Positions 37,050-45,343 of a stretch of DNA of 64,000 nt are shown here, one piece after another. Within the stretch, counting starts at the first letter, position 1, and every line of letters starts with the position of its first letter. The notes below the pieces were generated by a model, which worked only from the letters and a program-made list of their open reading frames with translations, was not told the origin of the DNA and searched no databases. A program made the position numbers and the translations under genes. The stretch is from Syntrophothermus lipocalidus DSM 12680. Its GTDB lineage: Bacteria > Bacillota > Syntrophomonadia > Syntrophomonadales > Syntrophothermaceae. The stretch spans positions 558,001-622,000 of the forward strand of contig NC_014220.1 of the NCBI RefSeq assembly GCF_000092405.1. Direction: 5' to 3'.

Positions 37050-37092
37050 AGTCCGAATTCCCCTTATATTAAGGGGGATTCGGGCTTTTTCT
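37050..37092 (+). terminator. Terminator upstream of the beta-oxidation promoter
   Basis: A long stem (CCGAATTCCCCTT with AAGGGGGATTCGG, one mismatch, loop about 4 nt) is followed by CTTTTTCTTTT. It insulates the operon from the MBL transcript; the sigma-54 promoter starts 21 bp later. Confidence 0.88.
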
Positions 37093-37112
37093 TTTGGGGT
37101 GAGGTAGGTCTG

Positions 37113-37128
37113 TGGCATGCATTTTGCT
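37113..37128 (+). promoter_or_regulatory. Sigma-54 promoter of the beta-oxidation operon
   Basis: TGGCATGCATTTTGCT with exact GG-N10-GC spacing. The predicted leader runs about 265 nt to the thiolase ATG at 37403. Confidence 0.8.
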
Positions 37129-37402
37129 CCAAAGACAAAAATGAAAGCATACCAGACGAAGGTATGCCGAGTAAAAGGGGATCTCAGGAAAGGGGGGGTC
37201 AACTAGACAAATCAGTTGATACGTTATCAAGATGAGCTAAACGTCAAAATCGGCCTGTTTGTCAACGCGAAGATGGTTAACGAACAAGTCCCTGCATGCA
37301 GTGTCTTCCTCGCTCTTTTGGCGGTTATGAAGTAATCGTTCAGTCTAGGGGTCTGTGTCCGACAATTATCTTCGCCCAGAGAAAAGAAGGAGGTATTTCG
37401 AT

Positions 37403-38599
37403 ATGCCGTATACCAAAGCTTTTATCCCCTACGGAGGATATTATTCAACGCCATTTGTCCGCTGGAATGGATCGCTGAAAGGGGAAAACCCTGTTGTACT
37501 AGGGGCTGCCACTGCAAGACGCTGGTTTGTGGAAAAGAAGATCGACCCGACCGTGCTTGATTTTCTGTACTATGGGCAGACAGTTACCAGTCCCCTAACG
37601 TTTTTTGGCCATGTTTATGCTGCTGCAGTGATTCTCGATCGGGTGAAAGATATACCCGCCATGGGCTTGAATCAAGTTTGTACAACGTCGGTAACAAGCC
37701 TGGCGTTGGCAGCTAACGATGTTGAGCTTGGAATGCACGAAGCAGTCTTCTGCCTTTCCAGTGATCGTACTTCAAGTCACGCTATAGTACTGACGCCCAA
37801 CCCCAAGACTGGCGGAGTGGACATAGAGAACATCGTTCTCGACAACTTCGACCGTGACCCTTCACCGGGGGCAGGTTTGAAGATGTATCAGACGGCTGAG
37901 GCAGTGGCTAAAGAAGTTGGTATTACCAGAGAAGAATGTGACGAAGTAGCTTTGTTAAGGTATGAGCAGTATAACGACGCGCTAGCTAATGATCGGGCAT
38001 TCCAAAAGAGATATATGTTCCCGGTGGAAATAAAGGCTGGCAAGAGCGTGAAGCTGATCGAGGAGGACGAAGGGATAACGTCTACTTCGAAAGAGGCACT
38101 TGCTAAGTTAAAACCCATGGAACCCGGCGGAGTGCTGACCTTCGGCAGCCAGACTCATCCTGCCGACGGCAATTGTGGGATTATAGTCACAACCCAAGAA
38201 AAGGCCAAAGAATTGAGTTCGGATCCGAATATAACCGTACAAATCCTCTCGTACGCGGTAGTAAGGGTTGCTCCGGGACGTATGGCAGGGGCACCGGCAC
38301 CTGCATTAGCGGCAGCCCTAAAGAACGCGGGGTTAAGCGTAAGCGATCTCAGTCAAGTAAAAACCCATAATCCGTTCATCGTAAATGACATAAATACCGG
38401 CAGGCAATTAGGAATAGACCAGAAGATGATTAACAATTACGGATCCTCAATGGTTTACGGGCATCCCCAGGCACCGACTGCTGGAAGGGCCATTATCGAG
38501 CTGATCGAAGCATTGGCGGTGCAGGGCGGAGGTTATGGCGCGTTCACAGGATGTGCAGCAGGCGATATAGCCGCCTCAATGGTAATAAAAGTGAGCTAG
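37403..38599 (+). CDS. Thiolase family acyl-CoA acetyltransferase
   Basis: 398 residues. Catalytic Cys in LNQVCTTSVTS, His in YGHPQAPTAGR and the second Cys in GYGAFTGCAAGD form the thiolase triad; THNPFIVND replaces the more usual NEAFA loop, so it belongs to a divergent branch. It would cleave 3-ketoacyl-CoA to acetyl-CoA plus a shortened acyl-CoA. ATG 37403 follows AAGGAGG. First gene of the operon, behind a sigma-54 promoter. Confidence 0.9.
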   Translation: MPYTKAFIPYGGYYSTPFVRWNGSLKGENPVVLGAATARRWFVEKKIDPTVLDFLYYGQTVTSPLTFFGHVYAAAVILDRVKDIPAMGLNQVCTTSVTSLALAANDVELGMHEAVFCLSSDRTSSHAIVLTPNPKTGGVDIENIVLDNFDRDPSPGAGLKMYQTAEAVAKEVGITREECDEVALLRYEQYNDALANDRAFQKRYMFPVEIKAGKSVKLIEEDEGITSTSKEALAKLKPMEPGGVLTFGSQTHPADGNCGIIVTTQEKAKELSSDPNITVQILSYAVVRVAPGRMAGAPAPALAAALKNAGLSVSDLSQVKTHNPFIVNDINTGRQLGIDQKMINNYGSSMVYGHPQAPTAGRAIIELIEALAVQGGGYGAFTGCAAGDIAASMVIKVS

Positions 38600-38646
38600 G
38601 AGCCGGAGTCAAAACACGGGATTTCGCCACCAAGCTTCGCAGGTGA

Positions 38647-38717
38647 GGAGCGTAAATGAGATTGTCCTTGGCGCCGAGTTGTCCAACGAGGCGCGAGGCG
38701 CTAAGGCGAAACGCTCC
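38647..38717 (+). other. Structured intercistronic RNA element
   Basis: Three stems nest: GGAGCGT (38647-38653) with ACGCTCC (38711-38717); CTTGGCGCC (38667-38675) with GGCGCTAAG (38697-38705, one G-U); and an inner GTTG-CAAC. It occupies the 233-bp gap between the thiolase and CoA-transferase genes. No T-tract, so not an ordinary terminator. Confidence 0.6.
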
Positions 38718-38832
38718 ACACACGTACAAGTGTAACGGAACTGCGGTCAGGATGTCGCCGGAATTAATGTAAACCAATGAACGTATAGCATGTGCTCCTA
38801 TTACTGTCTTTTTCGAAGGAGGAGATGAAGGT

Positions 38833-40122
38833 ATGCCAGCGAGATGGGAGAAACTGGAGAGAATTCCAGCACCACATTTCATCCCCACATTTGGACCCCT
38901 ATCGGGGATGAGGTTGCTGCTTTCCGGTAGTATAGTAGCGGCACCGTTTGCTGCCCAGTTGTGCGCCGACTTTGGCGCGGAAGTAATTCACATTGAAATG
39001 CCCAGAATAGGAGACACCTATCGTACTCAGAAACCAGTGATAACAAGTGAAGACGGAACAAAGGCCATGGCTGCAGCATATTGTCAGAAACGCAATAAGT
39101 TGAGCTTTGCCCTCAACCACAATCTTAGCATCCCGGAATCCAAGGAAATATTCTATTCATTGATCAAGCAATGTGACGTATGGCTTGAGAATATGGTGTG
39201 GCTAGACAAACTGGGTGTTGACTGCAAAGAGCTATTGGAAATAAACCCCAAACTTATCATCGTGCATGTCAGTGGTTTTGGACGTCCTCAGTTTGGTGGC
39301 GACCCGCGCATATGCAACCGGCCCTCCTATGACCCGGTTGGTCAATGCGAGGGTGGACTGGCTAATATGATTGGTTTTCCAGACGGCCCGCCGATGTACG
39401 CACAACCCTTTGTCAATGACTATCTGACTGCTACCTATGCGTTTGGAGCAATTTGTGCCGCCTATATCCACGTGCTTAAAGGCGGAAAAGGACAGGAGAT
39501 TGACATAGCGCAGGTAGAGACCCAGGCACGTAACCTTGACGATCACTGGGCTGCTTATATCAACCTTGGAGTAGAGAAAAGCCGTGTCGGCAACCGGGTT
39601 CCCATATTCCAGCCTGCTTCGATGCACAAGTGCAAGGATGGTCGCTATGCGTTCATAGGGGCCTTCGGTGAAGCGGCCTATTACCGTGCCATAGATGGCT
39701 TGGGTTTGAAGCGCGAGGAATGGAAGTGGGAGGAGTGCGGTCAGTCAAAGGAGGCGCTCGAGTCTGAAAAAGGCCGGGCTCTGTATGAATATATAGACAA
39801 GTGGTTCAGCGAGCGCACCGCGCAAGAGGCTCAGGACCACATGGACAAGTATAAGACGCCAGTGGCTATCGTTAAGACTCCAAAGGATATCTATGCCGAT
39901 CCCCACTGGCATGCCAGGGGGAACTTCATTAGGTACTACGTCCCTGCCATTGACAGAGAGGTCGAAGCGTTCGGTTTCGTTCCAAAGTTCATGGACACTC
40001 CAGGCCAGGTGTGGCGCGGGCAGGTGGACATCGGTTATGACACCGAGAGGATACTCAGCGAACTTCTCGGCTACACCGACGTCGAGATCGAATCACTCAA
40101 AGGGAGAGGCATAATCGACTAG
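38833..40122 (+). CDS. CaiB-like class III CoA transferase
   Basis: 429 residues. Family III CoA transferase: FGPLSGMRLLLSGSIVAAPF, ADFGAEVIHIE, the catalytic Asp in AQPFVNDYLTATYAF and the end KFMDTPGQVWRGQVDIGYDT. The layout resembles E. coli L-carnitine CoA-transferase CaiB. It moves CoA between carboxylates, so it could activate the growth substrate at the cost of an acyl-CoA. RBS GAAGGAGGAG before ATG 38833. Confidence 0.88.
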   Translation: MPARWEKLERIPAPHFIPTFGPLSGMRLLLSGSIVAAPFAAQLCADFGAEVIHIEMPRIGDTYRTQKPVITSEDGTKAMAAAYCQKRNKLSFALNHNLSIPESKEIFYSLIKQCDVWLENMVWLDKLGVDCKELLEINPKLIIVHVSGFGRPQFGGDPRICNRPSYDPVGQCEGGLANMIGFPDGPPMYAQPFVNDYLTATYAFGAICAAYIHVLKGGKGQEIDIAQVETQARNLDDHWAAYINLGVEKSRVGNRVPIFQPASMHKCKDGRYAFIGAFGEAAYYRAIDGLGLKREEWKWEECGQSKEALESEKGRALYEYIDKWFSERTAQEAQDHMDKYKTPVAIVKTPKDIYADPHWHARGNFIRYYVPAIDREVEAFGFVPKFMDTPGQVWRGQVDIGYDTERILSELLGYTDVEIESLKGRGIID

Positions 40123-40245
40123 AGTCGGCGCAAGGGAAACTGACGTGATGTCGTGCGAACCACCATAGGGGACAGTTGCACCGGGGGAACTTAGCGGAGG
40201 TTGAATCGTCTGGGAGTTGGCTTTCGGAGCGTGAGCTCATTTAGG

Positions 40246-40268
40246 CCTGAACCGCCAAGAGGTTCAGG
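40246..40268 (+). other. Intercistronic hairpin before hbd
   Basis: CCTGAACC (40246-40253) and GGTTCAGG (40261-40268) form a perfect 8-bp stem with a 7-nt loop, 50 bp before the hbd start. No T-run. Confidence 0.55.
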
Positions 40269-40317
40269 TAGGGTAGCTGACTGTAAAGTCACAAACAAAT
40301 GATAGGGGGTATTTATC

Positions 40318-41175
40318 ATGACAATCAAGAAAATAGGCGTGTTGGGAGCCGGCGCAATGGGGACAGGTATAGCCCAGGTTGCGGCACAGGCCGGTTATGA
40401 AGTAGTCCTGGGTGATGTTGAGATGGCCTTCGTCGAGAGGTCGGTGGCCAATATAGGCAAGCTTCTGGACAAGAACGTAGAAAAGGGCAAAATGACCGCT
40501 GAACAAAAGAATGCTATCATGGGCCGCTTCACTCTTACCACGAACCTAGATGATTTTGCCACCGTTGACTACTTCATAGAAGCCATTGTCGAGGACCTCG
40601 AGATCAAGAAATCTACTTTAGCGAAGGTTGACAAGGTATTAAAACCCGATGTCGTCATGGCTAGCAACACTTCCTCAATGTCTATCACGGTTCTGGGATC
40701 TGCCACCAATAGGCCGGAAAAATTTGTGGGTATGCATTTCTTCAATCCAGTTCCGGTTATGAGGCTTTGCGAAATCATCCGCGGCTACAAGACCAGCGAT
40801 GAAACCGTGAAAATAGCTTCTGAGCTTGCTCAGGCCTTTGGCAAGACCACTGTTGAAGTCAAGAAGGACACCCCAGGATTCATCGTAAATCGGGTAATGA
40901 TGCCTCAGTTCCTGGAGGCTATTCGCCTGGTTGAGGAAGGGGTTGCTACTCCGCAGGACATCGACACCGCAGTGACCCTGGGTCTCAACTATCCGATGGG
41001 GCCTTTTACCTTGATGGACTTCACCGGAATCGATATCTCAAAGTTCGTTCTCGATTACTTCTACGAGGAAACCAAGAATCCGTTCTGGGCTCCTCCCTAT
41101 ACTCTGAAGGCTATAATCAGGGCTGGTAAGCTGGGCAGGAAGACCGGAGCGGGATGGTACGACTATAGCAAGTAA
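40318..41175 (+). CDS. hbd: 3-hydroxybutyryl-CoA dehydrogenase
   Basis: 285 residues. Rossmann loop GVLGAGAMGTGIAQVAAQAG, catalytic His in GMHFFNPVPVM and the C-terminal domain (NRVMMPQFLEAIRLVEEGVA, TLGLNYPMGPFTLMDFTG) are typical of the clostridial Hbd. Oxidises 3-hydroxyacyl-CoA with NAD(P). ATG after ataggggg. Third gene of the operon, preceded by a 195-bp structured gap. Confidence 0.95.
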   Translation: MTIKKIGVLGAGAMGTGIAQVAAQAGYEVVLGDVEMAFVERSVANIGKLLDKNVEKGKMTAEQKNAIMGRFTLTTNLDDFATVDYFIEAIVEDLEIKKSTLAKVDKVLKPDVVMASNTSSMSITVLGSATNRPEKFVGMHFFNPVPVMRLCEIIRGYKTSDETVKIASELAQAFGKTTVEVKKDTPGFIVNRVMMPQFLEAIRLVEEGVATPQDIDTAVTLGLNYPMGPFTLMDFTGIDISKFVLDYFYEETKNPFWAPPYTLKAIIRAGKLGRKTGAGWYDYSK

Positions 41176-41241
41176 GGGTTCATCTTTGACTATTAAGAAG
41201 GGTTCAGGGAAAGGATAGAGAGTTGCAAGGGGTGCACTGAC

Positions 41242-41320
41242 GGGCTGGAGAGCCCAAGGGATAGAGAATAGACTGAATAGATTAGGAGGAGAGGCCCTTT
41301 TACATGGAAAGGGCCCTCCT
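41242..41320 (+). other. Two hairpins between hbd and enoyl-CoA hydratase
   Basis: GGGCT/AGCCC (41242-41255) and a longer stem centred on GGCCCTTT (41293-41300) with AAAGGGCC (41308-41315), extended by AGGAG/CTCCT. No T-tract follows the larger one, so processing or stability control is more likely than termination. Confidence 0.55.
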
Positions 41321-41390
41321 GCTAGGAATTAGTGCAGCACTTGCAATTGGGGCGAAATCTAGGATCTGACGAACGAAAGGGGAGTTGCCC

Positions 41391-42170
41391 ATGTCCTACG
41401 AAGCGATTCAGGTAACCAGAGAAGGCAAGGTGGCGGTCATCACCCTGAACCGCCCTCCCATGAATCCCTTGAACAGCGCGGTATTCAGGGATTTAGCTAA
41501 AGCAGCGGACGAATTCAGCACCGATGCCAGAGTGAAGGCGGTTATTATTACTGGGGCTGGAGGTAAAGCATTTGCGGCTGGGGCAGACGTCTCGGAAATG
41601 GCTACTCTTACCCCTGTGGAGGTATACAGTTTCTGCCAGGGCTCGAAGATAGCCTTTTCGAAGCTGGAGAACCTGAATAAACCTGTTATTGCCGCTGTAA
41701 GCGGGGTGGCGTTTGGTGGTGGTTGCGAGTTAGCGTTGGCTTGCGATTTTCGTATTGCGGCGGACAACGCGAAGTTTGCCTTTCCGGAAACTGGCCTAGG
41801 TATAATTCCCGGTGGTGGTGGGACACAGAGACTGCCTAGGCTGGTCGGGGCGACCAAAGCCAAAGAACTAATCTTTCTGGGCGACATAATTGACGCTGTT
41901 ACAGCAGAGAGAATCGGGCTAGTAAACAAAGTGGTGCCGGCGGATGCCCTCATGGAAGAGGCCATGAGGATGGCCAATAAATTGGCGGAGAAGCCCTTAG
42001 TTGCCATACAGATGGCTAAGGCCGCTATTAACCTGGGGGGGAATGTTGACCTTACCTCTGGCTTGGAAGCGGAGATTCAGAATTTTGTCATCGCTTTTGC
42101 CAGTGCGGATGGCAAGGAGGGCCTATCAGCGTTCGTGGAGAAGCGAAAACCGAACTATACGGACAAGTAG
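41391..42170 (+). CDS. Enoyl-CoA hydratase (crotonase)
   Basis: 259 residues. Oxyanion-hole motif AAGADVSEM and the catalytic glutamates in GGGCELALACDF and PETGLGIIPGGGGTQRL are in place, as in clostridial Crt. Hydrates 2-enoyl-CoA. ATG 41391 is preferred over ATG 41385 because GAAAGGGGAG is 7-8 bp upstream. The acyl-CoA dehydrogenase follows directly. Confidence 0.95.
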   Translation: MSYEAIQVTREGKVAVITLNRPPMNPLNSAVFRDLAKAADEFSTDARVKAVIITGAGGKAFAAGADVSEMATLTPVEVYSFCQGSKIAFSKLENLNKPVIAAVSGVAFGGGCELALACDFRIAADNAKFAFPETGLGIIPGGGGTQRLPRLVGATKAKELIFLGDIIDAVTAERIGLVNKVVPADALMEEAMRMANKLAEKPLVAIQMAKAAINLGGNVDLTSGLEAEIQNFVIAFASADGKEGLSAFVEKRKPNYTDK

Positions 42171-42209
42171 ATGATAGACAATACACGATGGAAATGTGAG
42201 GTGAAGGGA

Positions 42210-43964
42210 ATGAGCGAGTTACCCAAAGGGGGAACCTTTCTCTTCGGTCAGACCGATCCTCAAAGCGTGTTTACTCCGGAGGACTTTACCGAAGAGCACA
42301 AGATGGTCTATCGGACGGCGTTAGGGTTTGTTAATGACAAAATCCTGCCCGTAATGGATGACCTTGAAGCCAAGAAGGAAGGCCTTAACAGGGAACTTCT
42401 ACTAATGGCTGGAGAACTGGGACTTCTGGGGACCGATGTTCCGGAGGAATACGGCGGATTCGCCATGGACAAGATCAGCACCAGCATTGTGGCGGAGTGC
42501 ATGGGACGTGCGGGTGGATTTGCCATGACCCATGGGGGGCAGACGGGTATTGGTCAGTTGCCTATTGTCTATTTTGGCACCCATGAGCAGAAGATGAAGT
42601 ACCTGCCAGGGATTGTCAGCGGCGAAAAAGTTACTGCGTACGCCCTGACTGAACCGGGGGCAGGTTCAGACGCTTTGGCTGGAAAGACATGGGCGGTCCT
42701 CAGCCCGGATGGAAAGTACTACATCTTGAATGGCACCAAACAATTCATCACCAACGCCGGATTTGCTGACCTGTACATTGTCTTTGCCAAGATAGACAGG
42801 GACAAGTTTACGGGCTTCATCGTAGAAGCCGACTCCGAAGGCCTTTCTACCGGTCCCGAGGAACACAAGATGGGGATCAAGGGCTCGTCGACCAGGACGG
42901 TGATACTTGAAGACGTAAAGGTTCCGGTTGAAAACGTTCTTTTCGAGATTGGCAAGGGACACGTAATCGCCTTCAATATTCTGAACATGGGACGCTATAA
43001 GCTGGCGGGCAATGCCGTAGGTAACTGTAAGTTCGCCATTGAGCTGTCTGCACAATATGCAAATGATCGCAGGCAGTTCAACCAACCAATCGCTGAGTTC
43101 GGTCTTATAAAGGAAAAACTAGCCGAAATGAATACCAGGACGTACATCGCCGAGAGCATGGTCTACCGTACGGGAGGATTGCTGGACCAGATGATGCACA
43201 CGTTGGATTTGTCTGGTCCTGACAGCGGCCAGGTGGCAGCCAAAGGGATTGAGGAATATGCATTGGAGTGCTCAATGAACAAAGTTTTTGCCACTGAGGT
43301 TCAAGGTTATGTTATGGACGAAGGCGTACAAATTCATGGAGGGTACGGATTCACGTCGGAGTACACCATTGAAAGGCTGTACAGAGACTGCAGGGTATAT
43401 CGGATATTCGAGGGCACTAATGAGATTAACCGGACTGTCATAACGAGTACCTTGGTCCGCCGCGGACTGAAGGGAGACATTCCGCTCAAGGAGGCCATTG
43501 AAGGATTACGGGCCAGGTTAGCATCCGGAATTGGACCACGGCAAAACGAAGGCGAATTGGTACAGGCTGCGAAAGACATGCTGCTGTTGAGCTTGGGTGT
43601 GGGCATTGATAAGTATGGTCAGGGTCTGCTCAAGCATCAAGAGATTGTCGGGAAAATCGCGGACATGGCCATGCTTACCTTTGGAATGGAGAGCGGTTGG
43701 CTCCGTGCCCAGAAGGCATTAGCCAATACTGGCGAGGCGGACGCAAGAATTAAGCTAAACATGGCGAGAGTCTTTATCAATTCCGCTATTGGCACCATAT
43801 TTAACTTGGCCAGAGAGGTCTTGGCAGGACTTGCCAGCGGTGAGGAATTAGCTGGGCTCCTGGCGGACTTGCAGAAGTTGTGCCAGTACACGCCGAGCAA
43901 CACCATAGCTATGAGACGGGAAATTGCGGCGGCTGTCTCGGCGGCGGCTAGGTATGTTGCGTAG
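42210..43964 (+). CDS. Long acyl-CoA dehydrogenase (YusJ-type, about 584 residues)
   Basis: FAD enzyme oxidising acyl-CoA to 2-enoyl-CoA. YALTEPGAGSDALAG, GIKGSSTRTVILEDVKVP, the catalytic Glu in RIFEGTNEINRTVI and HGGYGFTSEY are conserved. At 584 residues it has the extra 180-residue helical C-terminus of the YusJ/FadE group, not the 380-residue butyryl-CoA type. ATG 42210 has AGGTGAAGGG just upstream; ATG 42171 abuts the previous stop. No EtfAB genes are adjacent, so electrons must go to ETF encoded elsewhere. Confidence 0.93.
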   Translation: MSELPKGGTFLFGQTDPQSVFTPEDFTEEHKMVYRTALGFVNDKILPVMDDLEAKKEGLNRELLLMAGELGLLGTDVPEEYGGFAMDKISTSIVAECMGRAGGFAMTHGGQTGIGQLPIVYFGTHEQKMKYLPGIVSGEKVTAYALTEPGAGSDALAGKTWAVLSPDGKYYILNGTKQFITNAGFADLYIVFAKIDRDKFTGFIVEADSEGLSTGPEEHKMGIKGSSTRTVILEDVKVPVENVLFEIGKGHVIAFNILNMGRYKLAGNAVGNCKFAIELSAQYANDRRQFNQPIAEFGLIKEKLAEMNTRTYIAESMVYRTGGLLDQMMHTLDLSGPDSGQVAAKGIEEYALECSMNKVFATEVQGYVMDEGVQIHGGYGFTSEYTIERLYRDCRVYRIFEGTNEINRTVITSTLVRRGLKGDIPLKEAIEGLRARLASGIGPRQNEGELVQAAKDMLLLSLGVGIDKYGQGLLKHQEIVGKIADMAMLTFGMESGWLRAQKALANTGEADARIKLNMARVFINSAIGTIFNLAREVLAGLASGEELAGLLADLQKLCQYTPSNTIAMRREIAAAVSAAARYVA

Positions 43965-44127
43965 GGTGGCCGTAGCAAAGGATTCTCTCATTCGGCTCAG
44001 TCTGAGAGGTAGAAAGAGAGACCCCAAGGGTAACCCGTCGAGAATAGCTTGGGGCAGTAGCCTAGGCATGTGTTGGCGTTGGTTTAGTTCACTGGGAGTC
44101 GAATAAATGTGAAGGGGGAGATGGAGA

Positions 44128-44730
44128 ATGTCGGGAAATAATTCGGGCGCAGGATTCGCTAATCCGACCCCTGCGGGTCTGGTGGCACTATCAATGGCTT
44201 GCTTCGCGTTCTTTGCACTGTTAACGGGAAGGGTAGACCACTCGACCACACCGGTTATGGCTTTTTGGCTGCTCGGCGGGTTCATTGTACAGATAGTGAC
44301 AGGCGTCATTGAGCTGAGAGAGGGTAATCTTCCGGGAGGTAACATATTCACTTGGTTCGCCGCATTCTTTATGTTCACTACCGGGTGTGTCTTCCTTTTT
44401 GAGTATCTCGGGCATTCTCTTAACTGGCATATGAGTGGTGCCGTAGAAGGGTGGGCCTGGGCAGCATTGACGTTATCGTTATTATTCTGGACACCGGCTT
44501 ATCTCAAGGCGCCGCTGTATTTGTTCGCAGCGATAGTGTTTATGGATGTTGCTTGTCCAATGCTTACTCTGATGAAGCTAGGCATCCTGGCTCCGACGGT
44601 TGCTCCTATTATTGGGTGGCTCATGCTAATCGCGGGTTTACTCGGTCTGTGGCTAGGGGCCTGCATAGTCGTCAACGGGGTCTTTGGACGAGAGGTATAT
44701 CCCTGCCCGGGACCCATTTTAAAGGATTAA
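44128..44730 (+). CDS. GPR1/FUN34/YaaH (SatP) acetate carrier
   Basis: 200 residues, six membrane spans. FANPTPAGLVALSMACFAFF carries the NPxPxGL signature of the AceTr family, which moves acetate or succinate with protons. In this operon it may export acetate produced by beta-oxidation or import the substrate acid. ATG after aagggggagatggaga. Follows the dehydrogenase by 163 bp. Confidence 0.88.
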   Translation: MSGNNSGAGFANPTPAGLVALSMACFAFFALLTGRVDHSTTPVMAFWLLGGFIVQIVTGVIELREGNLPGGNIFTWFAAFFMFTTGCVFLFEYLGHSLNWHMSGAVEGWAWAALTLSLLFWTPAYLKAPLYLFAAIVFMDVACPMLTLMKLGILAPTVAPIIGWLMLIAGLLGLWLGACIVVNGVFGREVYPCPGPILKD

Positions 44731-45082
44731 GGTGAAAGGTGTACTCAGGAACCGGATCCTAGAGGACTAACGGTAGGCGCTCGTGCATCGGTCTTTAGGA
44801 AAGCTTAGTGGCAGGAACGTTGTAGTAAGGAGTAAGTCGCCCCCCGCGGGGTTGGCTGGCGAGTCAAATGAAAGGGGCGTATGCCTTAGGGAGACCAGGG
44901 CAGTGTTATGGGAGTGTGGCTGCGATTGTCCGAGTTTCGCGGCGCGAGAAGGTCCTATAAAGTACCGGGTCCTTGGCCTGGCCGGGGTATGGACACCTAG
45001 CCCCTGAAGCGAAGTCGGCGCGGAATCAGATTGAGCGAATGAGAAATATGCGATTCTGACGCAATTATGTCCCTAACTACGA
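44731..45082. other. Non-coding stretch, nothing recognised
   Basis: About 350 bp between the acetate-carrier gene and a terminator. No gene with a credible ribosome site and no strong stem was found. A sigma-54-like sequence at 44809 lacks the -12 GC. Confidence 0.5.
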
Positions 45083-45114
45083 GGGCACCGGTCTTAGGAC
45101 CGGTTGCCCTTTTT
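45083..45114 (+). terminator. Terminator after the acetate-carrier gene
   Basis: GGGCACCGGTC (45083-45093) and GACCGGTTGCCC (45098-45109) form an 11-bp stem, followed by T5. The acyl-CoA ligase downstream may therefore need its own promoter or readthrough. Confidence 0.88.
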
Positions 45115-45343
45115 GTTTTATCTCGCTAGGGCAAAAGGTTTGTCACGAACGCCGGGGACAGGGGAGAATTGTGGATATTTTTTCGGTGGTGAGGTAACCA
45201 CGAGGGCTATCGGGGATTGGGCTTCGGTTATCTTTCGTAGAGCGCTTGAGAGGGGGGAAGGTAGCGGCGATCACGAATCGGGTGTGTTAAAGGTTGGAGC
45301 GGGTAACTGGTCTTATCATTGAGGGTTGGAGGTGAAAATGGTA

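Noticed and set aside
41212-41227. AGGATAGAGAGTTGCA before the enoyl-CoA hydratase as a sigma-54 promoter
   Set aside because: GG-N10-GC spacing holds, but the -24 box is poor and the site lies inside an operon; kept as a weak possibility only.
44809-44824. TGGCAGGAACGTTGTA as a sigma-54 promoter for the acyl-CoA ligase
   Set aside because: The essential -12 GC is GT, and the leader would be over 500 nt.
44783-45322. Two open frames of 72-74 codons before the acyl-CoA ligase
   Set aside because: One crosses the terminator region, and neither shows a family motif or RBS.
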